A stretch of DNA of 64,000 nucleotides from Warburgia ugandensis (lineage: Eukaryota > Streptophyta > Magnoliopsida > Canellales > Canellaceae): contig CP141139.1 in the NCBI GenBank assembly GCA_035236585.1, positions 52,645,217 to 52,709,216 on the forward strand, given 5' to 3'. The translations under genes and the position numbers were made by a program. Below, one piece after another: positions 11,301-19,900 of this stretch. The notes under the pieces were generated by a model. It did not search any database, had not been told where the DNA came from, and was given only the letters and a program-made list of their open reading frames with translations. Positions within the stretch are counted from its first letter, which is position 1, and the number at the start of each line of letters is the position of its first letter.

Positions 11301-14300
11301 TGCTTATATTGAATGACAAAGTCATAGCCAATGAGTTTAGTCAGCCACTTTTGCTGTTCTTCATTTAATAATTGTTGATCCATGAAGAACTTTAAACTTT
11401 TCTGGTTAGTATGAATGATGAATTTTCTGCCCATGAGGTAGTGTCTCCATCTCTGTACTGCCAGCACTATAGCCATCAATTCCCTTTCATAAACTAATTT
11501 GGATTGTGATTGGAGAGAGAGAGAGACTGGCTGAAGAAGGCAATTGGTCTATCCTCTTGCATGAGGACAACACCAATCCCTTTTCCGGATGCATCCGTTT
11601 CTAGCATAAAGATTTTTGAAAAATTGGGTATGGCTAATACAGGAACCTCTGTCATGGCTTTTTTCAATGTTTCAAATGCCTCCTGACTTCTCTAGTCCAA
11701 CCGAAGCCATCTTTCTTGAGTAATCTAGTTAATGGAGCAGCAATGATTCCATAGTTTCTAACAAACCTTCTATAATATCCAGTGAGACTCAAAAATCCAC
11801 GCAGCGCCTTGGCGTCTTTTGGTCTGGGCCATGATAACATACATGCTATCTTGGACTCGTCAGCTTCGACCCCTTTGTCAGATATAATATGTCCTAAGTA
11901 TTCCAAAGAAAGTTGTGCAAAAGAACATTTCTTTTTATTGGCAATTAGCTTATGTTCCTCCAACAATTTTAGGATAATAACAATATGCTCCAAGTGAAGA
12001 GAAAGAGCTCTGCTATATATCAAAATATCATCAAAGAAAACCAATACAAATTTGCAGAGATGGGGACAAAATACCTCGTTCATCAATGCCTGAAAAGTAG
12101 CCAGTGCATTGGTTAGCCCAAAAGGCATAACCAAAAATTCATAGTGCCCTTCATGAGTTCGAAAGGCAGTTTTTGCTATGTCTTCGTCTTTGATTCAAAT
12201 CTGATAGTAGCCTGATTTTAAATCCAGCTTTGAAAAAATGGTAGCACCACCCAATTCATCCAACAATTTATCTATGGTTGGGATCGAAAATTTGTCAGGC
12301 ACTGTCACTTTATTTAAAGCCCTATAGTCCACACAAAACCTCCAACTTCCATCTTTCTTCTTGACCAAAAGCACAGGACTCGAAAAAGGGCTCTTGCTGG
12401 GTCTAATGATGCCTGAATTCAACATTTCCTTGATAGTTTTCTCAATTTCATCTTTCTGTACATGCGGATATCGATATGGCCTACTATGAGGAGGTTGAGT
12501 TCCTTCGACCAGCCTAATGGCATGATCATGAGAACTTGCCACTGGCAGTCCTATAGGCTGATCAAATACACGTCGAAACTGCTGTAAGATAGAGTCGGTG
12601 ACTGCTCTATCCTCCTCTTGGGGCTGGTGTTTACTCACTTCCATGCCTTTATATTCAATCATACACCCAAATTCTACCCTCGACATGACTCGAAGAATCG
12701 ATTTGAAAGATGCTAAAGAACAAGAAAGAGTTGGGTCCCCATTCAAGATGATCTGCTGATTGTCTATTTTGAAGCGCATGGTCAGATCACGGAAATTTGC
12801 AGAGATATCTCCCAAAGATCCCAGCCATTTGATCCCCAACACTATATCTGCTCCCCCTAGATCAAAAAGATGAAAATCTTGGATCACCATTACCCCTGGT
12901 ATCTGTAATCGTACCTCTCTACAGACGCCTTCTCCTTGGATGCAATGGCCATCTCCCACTTGCACTCCAAATCGGTGTGATCTATCCACTGCTAGCCCTA
13001 GATCCTTGACTAGCTGGGTAGAGACGAAGTTGTGGGAAGCCCCACCGTCGATCAACACTATTACTTCCTTGCCTTCAATCATACCCTTTAATTTCATCGT
13101 TTTACAAGATGTAAACCCCGAGATCGAGTTTAAAGATAGTTCCAACTCGTTGTTTTCTCCTTCCTCGGGTTTTTCCACCTCTGCTGGAGGGAAAGAGGAG
13201 TTCTTCGTCTCATCTTCCTCGTCACCTGCAAGTAGGAGCACTTGCAATAGACGGTTTTTACACAGGTGCCCTGGTTGATATTTTTCGTCACAGCAATAGT
13301 ATAACCCTTGTGCTCTTCGGTGCTGCAGCTCGGACTCGGTGAGCCTCCTAAGAGGTCCCCTTTTTCCGACAGTTTGATCGATAGACGGCCTTTCCCGATC
13401 ATTTGTCGGCCGAGAAACCCTGGCCCGATTCAAGTTGGAGGAGACGATAGGCCAATTACGGAACTGCCCCTGAGAACCCCCTTCAGTCGAAGCATTCTTG
13501 GAGTGGGCCTGGAAGGGCCCCGATGTTCTTGGCCCACCATCGTTTCTTACTAGGCGGGCCTGTATCTGGTCCAATGCCCGGTTCTTTTCTTCTATCTTTT
13601 GGGCCAGCTCCATCATCCCAGACAGAGTTGCGGGCCTGAAGATTTTTATCTCCGCCCTAATATCCTCTTGGAGCCCATTCAAGAAGGCTCCTCTCAGCAC
13701 CTCGTCGGAAAGATTTCCCAGGTGGCCGGAGAGCAGCTCGAAGGACCGGAGGTACTCGTGCACGCTACTGCTCTGCTTCAAGCCCAAGAGGGCTTCATAG
13801 TCGTCTTCCGATTGGGATGATCGGAAATGCCGTAGCAAAGAAGATCTGAAAAATTCCCAAGATCGGAATGGAGTGCGGTTCTCTGGCCACAAGAACCAAT
13901 GGAGTGCATCTCCTTCTAAGCAGATGGAAGCTGCCGGAATCTTCTCAGAGTTGGCAATTCCATTTACTTAGAAGTACCGTTCCGCTCAGCACAGCCAATC
14001 GTATGGTTCTTGGCCATCGAACACTGGTAAATCCAGTCTCCGACCATGCCAATCTTGGTGATAGTGGGGTCCCGACTGAAAAGGGCTTCGTTTGGGGTTT
14101 TCCAATGGTTCCCCCATCTCTGGGTTCTGGTGGCTACTCGTACCTTCGCCCGGTAACTCCTTGTTCTTGATCCATTCTCTGATTTCAACTAGGTATTCTC
14201 CCAGTGCACCTACATTGATTTGCAATCTCCCCAATTGCTCCCTCACGTCTCCTATTTCGCCTCTAACTCCTTCTATCTCTTTCTCCATACTTTCTATTCT

Positions 14301-16927
14301 TTCCATCCTGGTTCTAACCATTCCCTGGTTCGAATCGGCTCTAATACTACTGATAGAAACTTCAATCGAATTCAAATTCCAAAAGATTAGAATACAGAAT
14401 TCCAATTCCACTTAGAAAGAAAGAATGCAGAACTTTGTAGGTTCTACTATATACAAGATTCTATGATTACACTGTTTTGTATACAAGGTTCTATGATTAC
14501 AATTCTCTAGCTTTCAAGGAGCTAGAACCTCCACTCAATCCTTCAATCCTCTTTCTGTTCTCCCCCTCTTCTTATGTCTCACCCCCCCCCCCCCCCTCTC
14601 TTCCTTCTTCCATTCGTAACAACCTTTTGATTTAACCAACAGAGTAACTGCCTCTATAGCTGGTAAACCAATATAACTATCTATTGTTTATTTTTGTTCT
14701 TTACTTCTTGTGTAATAACTGCTAAATCTCTTTTCTTTAGGTTCAGTTGATGTAACAGAAACCTTTGAGATGAACTGAGATCCACAGGACCCATCATTAG
14801 TGAGAACATGACAATTAGACCAATTCCAATCTACTATAGGATCTCGATCGCTCCTATTCTTTACTTGAACAACTGACCAAGTTACTAGCTTCCTCACGAA
14901 CTTTGCTTACAGCAGCTCGTGATTAAGAGTAAGTTATGAGAGAGGCAAGCACAAGTAGGCAAAAACTGAAGGGGGTAAGTAGTGCAACAGGTGTGCACAA
15001 ATAGGCCCAAAATGGAGCACTCAAGCAAGTAAAAAAAGGGGCCCCAAAATAAATTTGCAATCTGGTGCAGATACACGACCTCTAATATATAAGATTTTCT
15101 CTTATATGCAATTAATTTCTCCACAAAGAGAAGAACACAAATACAACACGGGCACAGGTCACAATATGCTAAAAGATCAAAACACACATGCCCAAGTTTT
15201 GACTCAGAGCATGGAACCTTTTACTTCCAGATAGTATCAATGAAGATCTGTCATTGTCCAGGTGCTATTCACCCATTATACCTCACGAGCAACAATCTTC
15301 AGTGCTGTCCAGTTAGTTAAGATATATAGCATAATAGGAAGAATTTTTATTGAAGTTGTAACCATAGAAATGGACCCAGACACAGTTGCAAGCAAAATCA
15401 TTTTTCTAGTCACTGCAACAAGATTCTGAAAGCTTTACTTATTGTTTTCATTAATGGGTGTGTGTAGTAGTATTAATTGCAATAAATTCTCAGAACTCTA
15501 TTTTTCAAGATACATATTCTCATATGTTATATTTCTGTCAGCCAATAGGAAATATGTCTTTAGATCTGTATGGGCATAGTTGCATATTTCTTACAATGAC
15601 CTATTGTAGGTTTTTCCAAGTTGCACACTTGCATATGCTATGTTCATCTCAAGTGTCTTTCCTACTATAGTTTGTCCCTCAGCATGGATTTATGCCATAT
15701 AGAACTTAGCATTTACTGTGAAGGAATCACGTCAATTTATTATTGAGAGAAATTGCCGTAGAGAACTTACTTTTATCATCCATATTAGCATTTCGCATGA
15801 ACAAAGCAATGGATATTGTTTTTGCATGGATTTAATTCGCTAAGGTGAAATGGCAGATGAGATCAAGAAAACAGAGGATGAGAAGAAACATACCACCAAT
15901 GCATTCTTCAAATGCTGGACCTTGATGTATCTTGCTTCGGCTAATTTCTGTGCCTCAAGGAAATGCCTTACAGCAATGGAAGATTTTCTCTGCTCTTTCC
16001 GTACCTTGTGCACAAGAAAAAGAGGACAGGAATACAATTACTTAAGTACTTCATAACAACAAAATCCTTCAAGATGCCAATGCCACATACGGTAGGGAAT
16101 TGTAAATACCATTGCCTCTAACTCAGAAATTCTCTGTAAAGATGCTTGTTCAATGCAAGCACGCCGTTTGCTTTCTTGTTCAAGCATGTCAGTCATTTGG
16201 TATCTCAGTTCTGCCATTTCTTGAGTGAGGTCCTCTGCTTCTTCTTTGGCTTTTGACTTTTCTTCTCTAAGCTCTTCCTAGTTAGCATCAGCATAATATC
16301 TGCATGTTAGGTTTCTACAAGTTTAAAGCAAGGGACAGTCTTGGAAAACAGGTAAGATAGTGAAGTCCTGATCAACTTAAAACTTGGAAAACTACCTCTC
16401 TGGTTTCTTAAAGTTAAAAGCTCATGATGCTGTCTGATTTCTTTATTTTTCAGGTAACTAACAAGACTTTTCTCACTTTACACATAAATCAGAAAGTTTT
16501 TTCATAGATTCAGCTAAAATATTTGGGGTTCCAAAACAAACTGTTGAAAGATACAGTTCCATTACCTTGAGCTGCTGAACAAGACGTTCAGATTCCTGGA
16601 CCTGAAGTGATGACTTCTCCATCTCATCCTTTAAATTTTCATCCCAAGCTGCAGCAGCTGCCAGTTTTGAAAGGAATGGACCCAAAAACTCCTCCCAAAT
16701 GCTTCAGAAATAGCATTGAATATTACTATGGATGTAAAGAGGAGGAATTCCTCAGTTTCAATAGGTGGTTTTTGAGAGATACCTGTATCCTCTCCATGTA
16801 AAAGCAAATCAAGAGGATTTTGAATAAATGAATCCCAATTAATGACAGATGCTTGGTTCAAACAAGTAGATAATCTACGAATAGATAATCAAATCAATTT
16901 GTTTAAGATGGTGGCATGCCATGTAGA

Positions 16928-16990
<63 letters not shown>

Positions 16991-19900
16991 CTTCTTTAGA
17001 AGGCAACACAAATGCATGCATGAATTGGTTTAGTTCATGTGTTTCCATGCAGGTCTTTTAAGATTATACTCATAGTAAACACCTGCATAGTGTAGACTTG
17101 TAAACACCTATGAATGTCTGTCCTGGTACAAAGTTTAGATTGATTAAACAAAAACCAATGCCCCAGATCATTATACATTTAAGTTGAGGAAGACGCATCT
17201 CAAATGTATCCTCACTACTGCTTCTAGCATGCTATCTTTCATTAAATAAGAAACACTAGTTCAAAGCTATTGTTGCATACATCAAACTAAGTTCAAACAG
17301 ATATGTATATTTATGTGGTGTCAATTTTCCTTCTAACAAATGTAACACAATTGAAAAACAAGAAGATTACAAACTAATCCACTAACTGATAAAGGCCTGC
17401 ACAGATGGCAAATGGTCCAAGTGGCAACTAAAGGCCCACAGCATTAGCTTAGCTCGAGGTACAGACAATATGGAAGTATGAAATTCTCACTTAAACACCA
17501 CAAGTGAATCCAAAAGACATGAGATCATATTTTAGAACAGTGCACTAGCTTCAGAGGGCTCCCTCAATAATGGTTAAAGGGTAAGTGATAATATATACAA
17601 CCCTTTACTTCTCTTGCCCACCCTTGGGAAAGAATAACTAGGTAGCAGACAGTTATCATAGTCTATATCAACGATATGGGGGCCTCCCTCTAGTCTAACA
17701 TAACTCTAGAGAGCTGATTCTTCCTCTAATCGAGACAATTCCACCAATAGCCATACACCTGTATTTTCAAAAATATATACTTTCTATGATTTAACGCATG
17801 CCATCTACTCAATCCTTGTGACCTTATACAAAGAAACCCTATAAGAATAGTTGCAAAATGCATTTCCAATAACCATAAAAGAAACCTCTTTGGCTTTTTG
17901 TTGCAGTATTAGAAATTGGAGTCCTGGTGAGAGGAAGGAGTACACGCCCTTTTAATCATGCACGTAAATATTTCCTTTGTAGATCTAACCCATTCATCAT
18001 GTTAGGGATGGAGGCTACACATCAAATTTCATGCCATTGGATGTTTTTAGCCTACACTTCTATAGACTAAAAATCAAAACCATCCTTTTTTATTAATTTC
18101 TTTTTAGAATACCCAAAACAAGTCGTAAGGATCATCCAAATGCATTGATTTCTCATGTGTTACCTAGTTTGACTATGCTGAACATGATGAATGGCTTCAA
18201 TCTAGAAAAAAATGTTTTACCATGCATGGAAAAATGGGTGTGTACTTCCTCTCCTCTTGAGCATGTACTCTTACTGAGACTCTAGAAATAAAGCTTTCCC
18301 ATCTCAACACATATCTAAATGGTGGACGCCTAATTCTCTCAGGACTTCTTCCAGATCAAACAGCACCACCTTTTCTCATACAGGTTCCTTAGAAAATAGA
18401 CAGATCTGAAGTGGCCATTCATCTGTTTTCGCTCTAAGAAATGAAATCAACTTCTGGTGCAGTTGCAGATTCTCACAATGAGAATGAGCTTGTTGTCATC
18501 CATTATGAAGGGGAATCAAGAGCAAGATTGAAATTAGGGTTCTGCTAGGTTTTGCATCGAGAATCTAGGTCTTGTTGGGTTAAGAATTCTGCATTTCTGG
18601 GTTTTGTGGTTAATGGTTAAAGAATTCGGAAGCCTACTTTTGGTTGTTCTTTGCATTTTCGTAGCCAAAACTTTTGCAGTGCTATTCAATGACAGATTTG
18701 TGGTCATGATGTTGGGTTGACTGTTGACTGGGGGCTTCTTGTAAATGCAGTCAATTTCCTATTTGTAGAACTTGCTATGCATCTGAATTTCTGTGGCAAG
18801 GCTACCCAAGTATTAGTACCTAACTCTCTTCCACTTAGATAATTGGGGCTGAATCTTTGAGAATTGTGTGAAGTTATGTTAAACCACATTCCCTCTGGAA
18901 GTCGTTCATTCCTAAAACTAATTGTCACTTCATGGTTACACGCATGGATAGATGTAAAAAAATCTGTTAGGTAAGAAAATGTTGATAAGATAGAGGATTG
19001 GAGGATGCAAGACTAATAGCAGCAGAAAAGATCAAGCTGGTGCAACCTACCATATTTGTCCTGATACAGATGATCCAGCATCTAGCTTGATATGAGAAGG
19101 CTGTTCAGGGGGACCAAGTTTAACGAGTCCTGGTCTTTTGTTGTTTTTCAACCTCCCATCAAGCTGCTCTTCAATCTTTTGGCAAAACATTTTAGTGTTT
19201 CCTTCTGAAGCCACTAGCTTCTCTTGTAATTCTTTGTTCTCCTTTTCCAAACGTGTAACTGTCAGCTGCAATTCCTGAAATCCGACTTCAAGTTCTTCAA
19301 TCCATGCACCCATGCTAGCTTTTTCTTGAGCAGCTTGTTCATTTAGTTTCTCAGCATCAGAGCACCTCTGCTCCAAAGCTGTTAGATCAAGCTTCAAGCT
19401 CTCTACTTCACACTGGGATTCAACAGCAACAGAAGATACTAGTGTCTGTAACTTCTCTATCTGTGTGGCAGAGTTCTGCAACTCGACTTCCTTGTGATGC
19501 AATCGCCGCATCAAAGTTGCGCGCTCAGAATGAAATTTCCCCAATTCCTCCCTCAAACTACTTACTTTCTCATTTAGCTTGCGAACTTCTGCAAGCTTCA
19601 GCTCAAGGCTGTGTACATGCTCAGCCACACAATTCGCCTCTACATTCCTTAAGTTCAATTGATCCTGCAAGTACCCTGCATGAATAGATGCTAAGTGAAC
19701 ATCATGGGTGGACCTATGCCTACAAACTGGTTTACAGTTAAGAAACTTAGTCACTACTAGCAAGAAGTTGTCAACAGAGAAAAACAAAACCCTCTAAAAG
19801 ATTACTAATGGTTATAATTTCACAACATACCAATTTCTTGAGAACAATTTCTTAGTTCTCTCTCCAGTTCCTCAATGTATCTTTTGTCTGCTTCCCGTGC

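Larger units (their letters stand above)
9383..14757 (-). mobile_element. Chromovirus (Ty3/gypsy, Reina-like), complete but inactivated
   Basis: A 5,375-bp element is bounded by LTRs of 400 and 407 bp (TGTTACATC...TTTCTATCA in element orientation). It has a perfect 5-bp target duplication GAAAC at 9378-9382 and 14758-14762, a PBS-like TAGTATTAGAGCC next to the 5' LTR and a G-rich polypurine tract next to the 3' LTR. The domain order gag-PR-RT-RNase H-integrase-chromodomain in one reading frame, the short LTRs and the small size suggest the Reina clade. About ten substitutions plus a few indels separate the LTRs by eye. At least six nonsense codons and three frame breaks make it non-autonomous. 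Confidence 0.95.
8395..14762 (-). other. Intron 8 of the coiled-coil gene, enlarged by a retroelement
   Basis: The intron is 6,368 bp. Subtracting the 5,375-bp element and one 5-bp target copy leaves an ancestral intron of about 988 bp. The part at 8395-9377 has no coding content that I recognise. Confidence 0.65.

Noticed and set aside
12940..14415. Several plus-strand frames of 70-112 residues opposite gag-pol.
   Set aside because: They are antisense shadows of the chromovirus coding strand and contain no recognisable motifs.
16790..16861. Open minus-strand stretch reading [20 protein letters not shown], with a donor-like GATACAG|GTATCT, as an extra exon between exons 4 and 5.
   Set aside because: Exon 4 joins exon 5 directly in phase (TG + C), while including this stretch breaks the phase on both sides or brings in a stop.
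16842..17033. Small ORF with an (IY)n tract.
   Set aside because: It translates the (AT)n microsatellite in an intron.
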